A stretch of DNA of 9,320 bases, taken from assembly GCA_045587665.1 (NCBI GenBank), contig JAZNCT010000078.1, positions 1 through 9,320 on the forward strand, read 5' to 3'. The first letter of the stretch is position 1, and each line of letters begins with the position of its first letter. The notes under the pieces were generated by a model. That model did no database searches, was not told where the DNA came from, and saw nothing but the letters and a program-made list of their open reading frames with translations. Source of the stretch: SIG710 sp045587665. GTDB lineage: Bacteria; Bacillota; Clostridia; Oscillospirales; CAG-272. Positions 1 to 6,828 of this stretch are shown here, piece after piece. Both the position numbers and the translations under genes were made by a program.

Positions 1-1106
1 TCTATCATGAGAACTGCTTCTTCCTTTGTCTTGTGACCCTCAGCAACGAGATCAACTGCAATCTGAAGAGCTGCGGGAGCTGTTCTCTTACCGTTTCTTG
101 TCTGGAGCATATAGAGCTTCTCATTTTCAATGGTAAACTCCATATCCTGCATATCGTGATAGTGGTTTTCGAGGATCTCGCAAACCTTATTGAATTCTTC
201 AAATGCTGCGGGGAACTTGTTAGCCATTTCAGCAATAGGCATAGGTGTACGAACACCTGCAACAACGACCTCACCGTGTGCGTTTGTAAGGAACTCACCC
301 ATGAGCTTCTTTTCGCCTGTAGCAGGGTCACGTGTAAATGCAACACCTGTACCGCAATTGTCACCCATATTACCAAATGCCATTGCCTGTACGTTTACAG
401 CGGTACCCCAGCTATAGGGGATATCATTGTCGCGGCGGTAAACATTTGCACGGGGGTTATCCCAGCTGCGGAATACTGCCTTAACTGCGCCGATAAGCTG
501 TTCCTTAGGATCTGTGGGGAAGTCCTGACCGATCTTAGCCTTATATTCAGCCTTAAACTGATTTGCGAGCTCCTTCAGGTCGTCTGCTGTAAGCTCAACG
601 TCCAGCTTAACGCCCTTTTCTTCCTTCATCTTGTCGATAAGCTCTTCAAAATACTTCTTACCAACTTCCATAACTACGTCAGAATACATCTGAATAAATC
701 TTCTGTAGCAGTCATAAGCCCAACGAGGGTTGCCGGATTTCTTTGCCATAACTTCAACAACCTCTTCGTTAAGACCGAGGTTAAGAATGGTATCCATCAT
801 ACCGGGCATAGATGCTCTTGCACCGGATCTTACGGAAACGAGAAGGGGATTTTCAAGGTCACCGAACTTCTTGCCGGTTACGCCTTCCATCTTAACGATG
901 TATTCCATGATCTCTGCCATGATCTCATCGTTGATCTGCTTGCCGTCTTCATAATACTGTGTGCAGGCCTCGGTTGAAATTGTGAAGCCCTGGGGAACGG
1001 GAAGACCGATATTGGTCATTTCCGCGAGGTTAGCGCCCTTACCACCGAGAATCTCACGCATATCTGCGTTACCCTCAGAGAAGAGATAGCAATACTTCTT
1101 TGCCAT
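1..1106 (-). CDS. ppdK: Pyruvate, phosphate dikinase, N-terminal part (runs off the left edge)
   Basis: This cytosolic enzyme interconverts pyruvate, ATP and phosphate with PEP, AMP and pyrophosphate, and serves glycolysis or gluconeogenesis in many anaerobes. I read 368 codons from ATG 1106-1104 with no stop before base 1; the family is usually about 870-880 residues, so this is the N-terminal ATP-grasp nucleotide-binding domain. It begins MAKKYCYLFSEGNADMREIL and closely resembles the Clostridium symbiosum enzyme as I remember it. The ATP-site residues are present: K23 in GGKGANL, R93 in SVRSGARASMPGMMDT, D321 and E323 in MQDMEFT, and Q335 in LQTRNGKRTAPAA. The swivelling phospho-histidine domain and the PEP-binding barrel lie outside the window. 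The start is fixed by GGAGG ten bases upstream. Codon use is strongly biased: lysine is almost always AAG and isoleucine almost never ATA, as expected for a highly expressed gene. The gene is divergent from pth. The identification is near certain. Confidence 0.97.
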   Translation of the reverse strand, partial: MAKKYCYLFSEGNADMREILGGKGANLAEMTNIGLPVPQGFTISTEACTQYYEDGKQINDEIMAEIMEYIVKMEGVTGKKFGDLENPLLVSVRSGARASMPGMMDTILNLGLNEEVVEVMAKKSGNPRWAYDCYRRFIQMYSDVVMEVGKKYFEELIDKMKEEKGVKLDVELTADDLKELANQFKAEYKAKIGQDFPTDPKEQLIGAVKAVFRSWDNPRANVYRRDNDIPYSWGTAVNVQAMAFGNMGDNCGTGVAFTRDPATGEKKLMGEFLTNAHGEVVVAGVRTPMPIAEMANKFPAAFEEFNKVCEILENHYHDMQDMEFTIENEKLYMLQTRNGKRTAPAALQIAVDLVAEGHKTKEEAVLMI

Positions 1107-1116
1107 TTTTGGTAAT

Positions 1117-1121
1117 CCTCC
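1117..1121 (-). promoter_or_regulatory. Ribosome binding site of ppdK
   Basis: On the minus strand GGAGG lies ten bases before ATG 1106-1104. It sets the start of ppdK, which matters because the gene has no stop inside the window. Confidence 0.85.
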
Positions 1122-1210
1122 GTTTTTTATAATTATATTTTTTCGACTTTTTCGTTAATGCTGCGGAGCTTTAGGCGCGCAAAAAAAGACTCTCACGAGC
1201 ATTGCATTAC

Positions 1211-1240
1211 ATTATACCATATTTTGCATAAATAAGTCAA
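1211..1240 (-). promoter_or_regulatory. Sigma-A promoter of ppdK, extended -10
   Basis: Read on the minus strand, TTGACT (1240-1235) and TATAAT (1216-1211) are 18 bases apart, and TGG directly before TATAAT makes an extended -10. Transcription should start near 1204, giving a leader of about 95-100 bases. The leader is A/T-rich near the ribosome site and I recognise no riboswitch in it. Confidence 0.8.
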
Positions 1241-1257
1241 GCACTTTTTATGCAAAA
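1222..1257. promoter_or_regulatory. 11-bp inverted repeat over the ppdK promoter, candidate operator
   Basis: TTTTGCATAAA (1222-1232) and TTTATGCAAAA (1247-1257) are perfect inverted repeats separated by 14 bases. The ppdK -35 box (1235-1240) lies in the spacer and the left arm lies between -35 and -10, so a dimeric protein bound here would block RNA polymerase. The geometry is seen directly; the operator role is inferred. No run of T follows, and the spacing is long for a terminator. Confidence 0.5.
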
Positions 1258-1300
1258 GGTAAACTTTTTATTAACTTCGTCAATATCGGCAAAAAAATCT

Positions 1301-1329
1301 TTGACAAGCGAAGTAATAATGTATATAAT
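1301..1329 (+). promoter_or_regulatory. Consensus sigma-A promoter of the pth-mfd operon
   Basis: TTGACA (1301-1306) and TATAAT (1324-1329) match the consensus at all positions, with a 17-base spacer. Initiation near 1336 would give a leader of only about 27 bases. An AT-rich dyad, TAATAAT (1314-1320) and ATTATTA (1328-1334), is centred on the -10 box and may be either an operator or simple AT-richness. The pth ribosome site GGAG (1354-1357) lies five bases before the ATG. Confidence 0.85.
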
Positions 1330-1362
1330 TATTAAGTATTTCGATTACTACTTGGAGATTAT

Positions 1363-2007
1363 ATGGCAGATATTTTTGATTTATTCAGACAAATAGCGCA
1401 GAAAAAGGAAGAAACCAGCACCTCGGAGCCTGTTTCCTACCTTGTTGTAGGACTTGGAAACCCGGGAGACAAATATTTTCACACCCGCCATAATGCGGGC
1501 TTTTTGGCTCTGGACTATATTTCACAAAAGGTCAATTCAAGGATAGACAGAGCAAAATTCAAGTCACTTATAGGCGAGGCGAATATTGCAAATAAGAGAC
1601 TTTTGCTTATGAAGCCCCAGACTTTTATGAACAATTCGGGTGAGGCTGTTGCCGAAGCCGCAAGGTTTTACAAGATACCGCCGGAGAATATAATAGTGAT
1701 ATTTGACGACATCAGTCTGGACGTTGGAAGAATGAGAGTGCGCAGAGACGGAAGCGCAGGCGGGCACAACGGAATAAAGAGCATAATCGCCTGCATAGGC
1801 TCCGATAAATTTCCACGAATAAAAATAGGAGTAGGCCAAAAACCGCATCCTGATTTTGATCTTGCAGATTGGGTACTTTCCGAATTTGGGAAAGAGGACA
1901 AAGAAAAGCTTTTCTCCATGTTTGGCTTTGTTTACGAAGGACTTTTAAAGCTTCTGCTTGGCGACATTGAAGGCGCAATGCAGCTCTGCAACAGCGCCAA
2001 GGTGTGA
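1363..2007 (+). CDS. pth: Peptidyl-tRNA hydrolase
   Basis: This cytosolic enzyme hydrolyses the ester bond of peptidyl-tRNAs that drop off ribosomes, recycling the tRNA. The 214-residue product carries the Pth core: VVGLGNPGDKYFHTRHNAGF with N33 and catalytic H43 (N10 and H20 in the usual E. coli numbering), KPQTFMNNSG with N90 (N68), FDDISLDVG with D115 (D93), and the glycine-rich SAGGHNGIKSII around 131-142. The core starts near residue 25, so about 23 residues precede the normal family start. The ATG at 1363 is supported by GGAG five bases upstream and by a consensus promoter, and no internal ATG or GTG with a better ribosome site is evident before the core. It is the first gene of the operon with mfd, 49 bases downstream, an order well known in Bacillus and relatives. 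Confidence 0.96.
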   Translation: MADIFDLFRQIAQKKEETSTSEPVSYLVVGLGNPGDKYFHTRHNAGFLALDYISQKVNSRIDRAKFKSLIGEANIANKRLLLMKPQTFMNNSGEAVAEAARFYKIPPENIIVIFDDISLDVGRMRVRRDGSAGGHNGIKSIIACIGSDKFPRIKIGVGQKPHPDFDLADWVLSEFGKEDKEKLFSMFGFVYEGLLKLLLGDIEGAMQLCNSAKV

Positions 2008-2017
2008 TGCTGCAGAG
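1984..2017 (+). other. Possible RNA stem-loop across the pth stop codon
   Basis: CTCTGCA (1984-1990) and TGCAGAG (2011-2017) are perfect inverted repeats around the pth TGA at 2005-2007. An alternative fold pairs CTCTG and CAGC with GCTG and CAGAG, leaving a three-base bulge. There is no T run after it, so it is not a terminator. It could be an mRNA processing or stability element, or chance. Confidence 0.25.
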
Positions 2018-2035
2018 AAACCTTTAAAAATAAAA

Positions 2036-2050
2036 TTTGCCGGAGGCAAA
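2036..2050 (+). promoter_or_regulatory. mfd ribosome binding site inside a small hairpin
   Basis: TTTGCC (2036-2041), loop GGA, and GGCAAA (2045-2050) form a perfect 6-bp hairpin. The best Shine-Dalgarno, GGAGG (2042-2046), is in its loop and 3' arm, ten bases before ATG 2057. A second, weaker site, AAAGGA (2048-2053), is only three bases from the ATG. Folding could lower mfd translation relative to pth; that effect is inferred. Confidence 0.4.
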
Positions 2051-2056
2051 GGATAG

Positions 2057-5000
2057 ATGAATATACTCACCGACAGCATAAGACGTGACAGCGAATATAC
2101 CCAACTCCTTTCCTGCGCACTGAAGTCTTTTGATGCAAGAGAGGCCCTGCCAATCGTTGCAAGCGGCCTTTGCGAGGGCGCATCGGATGCTCTCCTCGTT
2201 TCGCTGATAGAGGACATCGGCAGGGAAAAGGGCGGATGTGCACTTATAGTTTGCGCCGAAGAAAAGGACGCTGTGCGCGGCAAGGCTCTGCTTGAGCGTT
2301 TTGGGCTGAGATGCGGCTTTTATATTGCCAGAGACCTTACCTTTTATAATATAACCGCCTCCCATGACTATGAGCATGAGAGGCTTAATGTGCTTTACGG
2401 AATAATGAACGGAGAGCTTGACGCCGTTGTCACAACACCGGATGCAGCCCTTGGCTACACTGTTCCGCTGCAAATCCTGACTGATTCTACCATAAAACTG
2501 GAATACGGAAAAAGGCTTTCTATAGACGAGACCGTAAGCCGTCTCCTATCTGCCGGATATGTGAGATGTGAAATGGTTGACAGCGCCGGGCAATTTGCCG
2601 TGAGAGGCGGCATAATTGACATTTTTCCGCCATGCGGAAGATACATCGACATGGACGGTGGCGAGATAAATCTTAAAAGTCCTCTGAGAATAGAGCTTTT
2701 CGGTGATGAGATAGACAGGCTTGCCATGTTTGATTCCGAAACGCAGCGAATAACTGAAAATCTTGACTCTGCCGAGATCATGCCCGCAAGAGAGCTTCTT
2801 ATCCGAAAAGAAACAAAAGAAAAGATAAAGAAAGCTATTTCTCTGCAGATAAAAAACTCAAAAAACGAGCGTGCCATTGAAGAGCTCATAAGCGAGGTGC
2901 ACGCTATAGAAAACGGTCTTGAGCTTAATTTTGCCGATAAGTATATTTCCCTTATATATCCCGAAAAGGTCTGCCTGCTTGACTATCTGAAAACAGGTGC
3001 AAGAACTCTTGTGGCACTGCGTGGAACTTCTGCTATTGGAGACAGGCTTAAATCTTCCGGCTGGCATATTGACCAGACCATAAAAGAGCTCCTTGAAGCA
3101 GGCACTATCAGCCCCAAATATACCGAATATTCAAAATCAAGCTCAATATTTGATGCCTTTTGCGATGCAAATGTTGCCGTTCATATCGACTCATTTGCCT
3201 CGGGAATGTCAGGCAAGAGGCTTGGCGGTCTCTTCGGATTCAGAACAAAGCATACTGTTTCATATGCCGAAAATCTTGAGCTTCTGCGTGAGGATCTTAG
3301 AACCTATTCCGCAGGCGGTTTCCGTATAATCCTCATGTGCGAAAATGAAAATGCCGCAAAAAGCATGAAGCTGCTCCTTGAAGAAGAAGCTTTCAACTCA
3401 TATATATCGGTTAAAGAAGGTGAATTTACCGCCGACACACTGCCAAAGGGAGATGTCCTTATCGTTTGGCAGGAGCATCTTTCTCCATACGAGCTGCCTG
3501 TGCCAAAGATAGCAGTTCTTTCAACCAATCCCGACGGACGCATAGCTGCAAAGCGCACCGAAAGTGCCCTGCGCAGACGTGTGAAAAAGAGAAACGATGC
3601 CAAAAAGATCCTTTCATATTCCGATCTTACCGTTGGTGACTATGTGGTTCATGAAAGTTACGGCATTGGCATATACAAGGGCATTGAAAATGTTACGGTG
3701 AACGGTGCAAGTCGAGACTATATAACCATTCAGTATGCAGGAACTGATAAGCTATTTCTGCCAACCGAAAAGCTTGATATGGTTTCAAAATATATCGGTG
3801 CAAGAGCCGACGACGGAACCGTTAAGCTTTCAAAATTCGGCGGCGGTGAATGGACAAAAGCAAAAAGCAAGGCAAAAGCCGCAGTTAAAGAAATGGCAAA
3901 AGAGCTTATTCAGCTCTATGCACAGAGGCTGCGCCGAAGCGGCATTGCCTTTCCACCAGATGACGACTATCAAATGGATTTTGAAGCTGCTTTTGATTAT
4001 GAAGAAACGCCTGCCCAGCTTGCGGCAATATCCGATATAAAGCAGGATATGATGAATTCCGTTCCCATGGACCGTCTCCTTTGCGGAGATGTTGGCTTCG
4101 GAAAGACCGAGGTGGCACTTCGTGCGGCGTTCAAGGCAGTGCTTGGTGGAAAGCAGGTTGCAATTCTCGTTCCAACCACAATACTTGCCCTTCAGCATTA
4201 TCAAACTGCCCTCAGTCGTTTCAGATCCTTCCCTGTTTCCATTGATCTCATTTCCCGTTTCAGAACTGCAAAGCAACAGGCTTTGACCCTCAGAAAACTA
4301 AAGAGAGGTGAGGTGGATATCATAATCGGAACCCACCGCCTCGTTTCAAAGGATATCGAATTTAAAGATCTGGGACTTTTGATCATAGACGAGGAACAGC
4401 GTTTTGGCGTTGCCCAAAAGGAAAAGCTGAAGCAGATAGCAGGCAATGTTGATGTCTTGACACTCACCGCAACCCCTATTCCAAGAACTCTCAATATGGC
4501 AATGAGCGGCATAAGGGACATTTCGGTGCTTGACGATGCCCCGGGCGACCGTCTTCCCGTTCAGACCTATGTTCTTGAGCACGATGAGCTTATAATCGAA
4601 GAAGCCATACGGCGAGAGCTTCGCCGCGGAGGTCAGATTTTCTATCTATACAATAACGTAGAAAATATAAAAACTGTTGCCGCAAGGCTCTCTTCCGCAC
4701 TGCCGGATGCAAGGATAACTGTAGCACACGGACGAATGGAAAAGGATGAACTGGAAGATATCTGGAGCGCAATGCTTGGGGGCGAAATAGACATTCTCAT
4801 AAGCACAACCATTATAGAAACCGGCGTTGATATTCCCAACGCCAACACTCTTATCGTTGAAAATGCACATAGGCTGGGCCTTTCTCAGCTTCATCAGATA
4901 AGAGGCCGAGTTGGCCGTTCTTCTCGCCGTGCTTATGCCTATTTCACCTATCCAAAAGGAAGGTCCATATCAGAAATTTCAACAAAGAGACTTGAAGCCA

Positions 5001-5647
5001 TAAGAGAATATGCCGAATTTGGTGCAGGCTTTAAGATCGCACTGCGCGATATGGAGATAAGGGGGGCAGGAAATATTCTCGGTGCAGAACAGCACGGTCA
5101 CCTTGATGCTATAGGTTACGACCTTTATATCAAGCTGCTGAATGATGCCGTTCTTGAAGAAAAGGGCGAGACCGCCGAAACAAAGCCCGATTGCACAGTA
5201 AATCTCATCTGCGATGCCTACCTGCCAGAGCGCTATGTCTCATCTTCTTCACAGCGAATGGAGCTTTATAAGAGAATTGCAATGATAGAATCTCCCGAGG
5301 ACAGAGACGATATAACAGACGAGCTTTATGACCGCTTTGGCGATATGCCCAAGAGCGCAAAAAACCTGCTTGACATTGCATACATCCGTGCTAAAGCAAT
5401 GGAGTGCGGAGTTATCAAGATCGACCAGGTGGGAACAGAGGTCCACATCTATCCCGTGAAATTCGATTGGGCTATCTGGTCTGAGCTTGGGCGTCTGAAC
5501 GGTGGAAAGATAAAGGTAATAATGTCCTCTTCACCCTATCTCAATTTCCGTTTTTCGGGCGGTGACAAGATACTGCCCGCAATGGAGCGTCTTTTTGAAG
5601 ATTATCTGCGATTGCAAAAGGAAATGGCGAACGAGCAAAGCAATTGA
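2057..5647 (+). CDS. mfd: Transcription-repair coupling factor Mfd
   Basis: Mfd is a double-stranded DNA translocase that pushes stalled RNA polymerase off template lesions and recruits UvrA to start nucleotide excision repair. The product is 1196 residues, full length for the family (about 1150-1180). Domains in order: a UvrB-like N-terminal module (about 1-350) without a Walker A motif, including the UvrA-binding region with AVRGGIIDIFPP near 181-192; a linker domain (about 350-510); a CarD-like RNA-polymerase-interacting domain from about 523, LTVGDYVVHESYGIGIYKG; helicase lobes with Walker A GDVGFGKTE (677-685), the DEEQ box (778-781), TAT (804-806) and motif VI QIRGRVGR (947-954); a TRG translocation motif around RDMEIRGAGNILG (997-1009); and a C-terminal regulatory domain (about 1040-1190). 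All key motifs are intact. It lies 49 bases after pth, and the next gene starts 29 bases after its stop, suggesting one transcript. Confidence 0.98.
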   Translation: MNILTDSIRRDSEYTQLLSCALKSFDAREALPIVASGLCEGASDALLVSLIEDIGREKGGCALIVCAEEKDAVRGKALLERFGLRCGFYIARDLTFYNITASHDYEHERLNVLYGIMNGELDAVVTTPDAALGYTVPLQILTDSTIKLEYGKRLSIDETVSRLLSAGYVRCEMVDSAGQFAVRGGIIDIFPPCGRYIDMDGGEINLKSPLRIELFGDEIDRLAMFDSETQRITENLDSAEIMPARELLIRKETKEKIKKAISLQIKNSKNERAIEELISEVHAIENGLELNFADKYISLIYPEKVCLLDYLKTGARTLVALRGTSAIGDRLKSSGWHIDQTIKELLEAGTISPKYTEYSKSSSIFDAFCDANVAVHIDSFASGMSGKRLGGLFGFRTKHTVSYAENLELLREDLRTYSAGGFRIILMCENENAAKSMKLLLEEEAFNSYISVKEGEFTADTLPKGDVLIVWQEHLSPYELPVPKIAVLSTNPDGRIAAKRTESALRRRVKKRNDAKKILSYSDLTVGDYVVHESYGIGIYKGIENVTVNGASRDYITIQYAGTDKLFLPTEKLDMVSKYIGARADDGTVKLSKFGGGEWTKAKSKAKAAVKEMAKELIQLYAQRLRRSGIAFPPDDDYQMDFEAAFDYEETPAQLAAISDIKQDMMNSVPMDRLLCGDVGFGKTEVALRAAFKAVLGGKQVAILVPTTILALQHYQTALSRFRSFPVSIDLISRFRTAKQQALTLRKLKRGEVDIIIGTHRLVSKDIEFKDLGLLIIDEEQRFGVAQKEKLKQIAGNVDVLTLTATPIPRTLNMAMSGIRDISVLDDAPGDRLPVQTYVLEHDELIIEEAIRRELRRGGQIFYLYNNVENIKTVAARLSSALPDARITVAHGRMEKDELEDIWSAMLGGEIDILISTTIIETGVDIPNANTLIVENAHRLGLSQLHQIRGRVGRSSRRAYAYFTYPKGRSISEISTKRLEAIREYAEFGAGFKIALRDMEIRGAGNILGAEQHGHLDAIGYDLYIKLLNDAVLEEKGETAETKPDCTVNLICDAYLPERYVSSSSQRMELYKRIAMIESPEDRDDITDELYDRFGDMPKSAKNLLDIAYIRAKAMECGVIKIDQVGTEVHIYPVKFDWAIWSELGRLNGGKIKVIMSSSPYLNFRFSGGDKILPAMERLFEDYLRLQKEMANEQSN

Positions 5648-5664
5648 TTTTTATCATAAGAGAA

Positions 5665-5670
5665 AAGGAG
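5665..5670 (+). promoter_or_regulatory. Ribosome binding site deciding the reductase start
   Basis: AAGGAG ends six bases before ATG 5677. This rejects a longer in-frame reading from TTG 5644, which overlaps the mfd stop, has no ribosome site, and would add eleven residues not expected before the barrel. Confidence 0.8.
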
Positions 5671-5676
5671 AATAAA

Positions 5677-6792
5677 ATGAAAAAACTCGGTTTTGGCCTG
5701 ATGAGGCTTCCAAAATCAGATGAAAACGACCCGGCAAGCATAGATATTGAGCAAATGAAACAAATGGTAGACAGTTTTATCGAGCAGGGCTTCACCTATT
5801 TTGATACAGCTTGGATGTACTGCGGCTTTGCAAGCGAAAGAGCCGTTAAAGAGGCCCTTGTCAAAAGACACGAACGGAGCACCTATACTCTTGCAACAAA
5901 GCTTCATTCGGGATTTCTGAAGAATGAAGATGACAGAGACAGGATCTTTTTTGAGCAAATGGAAAAGACAGGCGCGGAATTTTTTGATTATTACCTTATC
6001 CACGCTATCGGAAGCGAAAGCTATGAAAAATATGAAAAGCTCCACTGCTTTGAATGGCTCTCTGAAAAGAAAAAGCAGGGGCTTGTAAAACACATCGGAT
6101 TTTCATTTCACGACGGTGCAGAGCTTCTCGACAGGGTGCTGACAGAACACCCGGAAATGGAATTTGTTCAGCTTCAGATCAACTATATAGACTGGGAAAA
6201 CGAGGGGGTACAGTCTCGAAAATGCTATGAAGTTGCAAGAAAGCACGGCAAGCCTATAATAGTTATGGAGCCTGTAAAAGGCGGAACTCTTGCCTCTGTA
6301 CCCGCCGAGGCAGAGAAGCTGATGAAAGAGGCTCAGCCCAATATGTCCGTGCCCTCATGGGCTATACGGTTTGCCGCAAGTCTGCCGGGGGTCATGTTGG
6401 TTCTTTCAGGCATGAGCAGTATGGAGCAGCTTAGTGACAACACCTCATATATGAAGGATTTCAAGCCTCTTGACAAAAGCGAAAAAGCCATTATCGAAAA
6501 GGTTGTAAACATCCTTAATTCCGGAAACTCAATTCCCTGCACCGCCTGCAGCTATTGCACAGACGGCTGCCCCATGAGCATTGCCATTCCTCAGTATTTT
6601 TTGCTCTATAACGCCGATCTTCTGGAAAACGGCTCGGGCTGGACGGCACAAATGGAGTATTATGACAATCTGACTCTCACAGCAGGCAAAGCAAGTGCCT
6701 GCATCGAATGTGGCAAATGCCAGGATATCTGCCCTCAAAAGCTTCCTATCATCAAGCACCTCAAAAAGGTTGCCGAAAGATTTGAAAAATAA
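5677..6792 (+). CDS. Aldo/keto reductase with C-terminal dicluster [4Fe-4S] motifs
   Basis: This is a predicted cytosolic NAD(P)H-type oxidoreductase of the group in which a TIM-barrel aldo/keto reductase is fused to a ferredoxin-like tail (COG1453 type); its substrate is unknown. The protein has 371 residues. The barrel (about 1-265) begins MKKLGFGLMRLP and keeps the catalytic tetrad: D43 and Y48 in YFDTAWMYCG, K75 in LATKLH, H109 in YYLIHAIG. The tail has two cysteine sets, C288-C291-C294-C298 followed by proline (PCTACSYCTDGCP) and C342-C345-C348-C352 followed by proline (ACIECGKCQDICP). Each matches a CxxCxxCxxxCP [4Fe-4S] ligand set. The clusters suggest electron transfer with ferredoxin or a flavoprotein, fitting an anaerobe. 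It starts 29 bases after mfd with no clear promoter of its own and ends at a strong hairpin, so it is probably the last gene of the pth-mfd operon. The family call is firm; the physiological role is open. Confidence 0.93.
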   Translation: MKKLGFGLMRLPKSDENDPASIDIEQMKQMVDSFIEQGFTYFDTAWMYCGFASERAVKEALVKRHERSTYTLATKLHSGFLKNEDDRDRIFFEQMEKTGAEFFDYYLIHAIGSESYEKYEKLHCFEWLSEKKKQGLVKHIGFSFHDGAELLDRVLTEHPEMEFVQLQINYIDWENEGVQSRKCYEVARKHGKPIIVMEPVKGGTLASVPAEAEKLMKEAQPNMSVPSWAIRFAASLPGVMLVLSGMSSMEQLSDNTSYMKDFKPLDKSEKAIIEKVVNILNSGNSIPCTACSYCTDGCPMSIAIPQYFLLYNADLLENGSGWTAQMEYYDNLTLTAGKASACIECGKCQDICPQKLPIIKHLKKVAERFEK

Positions 6793-6828
6793 AAATAACG
6801 GACTGCCAAAGTGCAGTCCGTTATTTTT
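6791..6828. terminator. Bidirectional intrinsic terminator between convergent genes
   Basis: AAAAATAACGGACTGC (6791-6806) and GCAGTCCGTTATTTTT (6813-6828) form a perfect 16-bp stem with a 6-base loop, CAAAGT. The A-rich 5' arm and T-rich 3' arm provide a U run in both directions. It begins within the reductase stop codon (6790-6792) and extends into the stop codon of the convergent lipoprotein gene (6829-6827), so it serves both transcripts. Confidence 0.93.

Noticed and set aside
33..977. A 314-codon open frame on the plus strand across the left part of the window
   Set aside because: It is antisense to ppdK, whose conserved ATP-site motifs and ribosome site are on the minus strand. It is cysteine-rich and has no recognisable family or ribosome site. 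It stays open because the biased sense codons avoid the reverse complements of stops.
1107..1204. Possible riboswitch in the ppdK leader
   Set aside because: The leader is about 100 bases, but I found no conserved riboswitch core, no strong multi-stem fold and no terminator before the ribosome site.
3830..4276. A 148-codon minus-strand frame inside mfd
   Set aside because: It lies opposite the helicase domain of mfd, including Walker A. It has no ribosome site, and the mfd frame is intact with all motifs.
5644..5676. Longer start for the reductase at TTG 5644
   Set aside because: It overlaps the mfd stop and has no ribosome site, whereas ATG 5677 has AAGGAG at six bases and begins right at the barrel.
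2057..6792. Frameshift, insertion or transfer signs within the pth-mfd-reductase unit
   Set aside because: All three frames are continuous, lengths fit their families, and base composition looks even; no flanking direct repeats or transposase remnants were seen.
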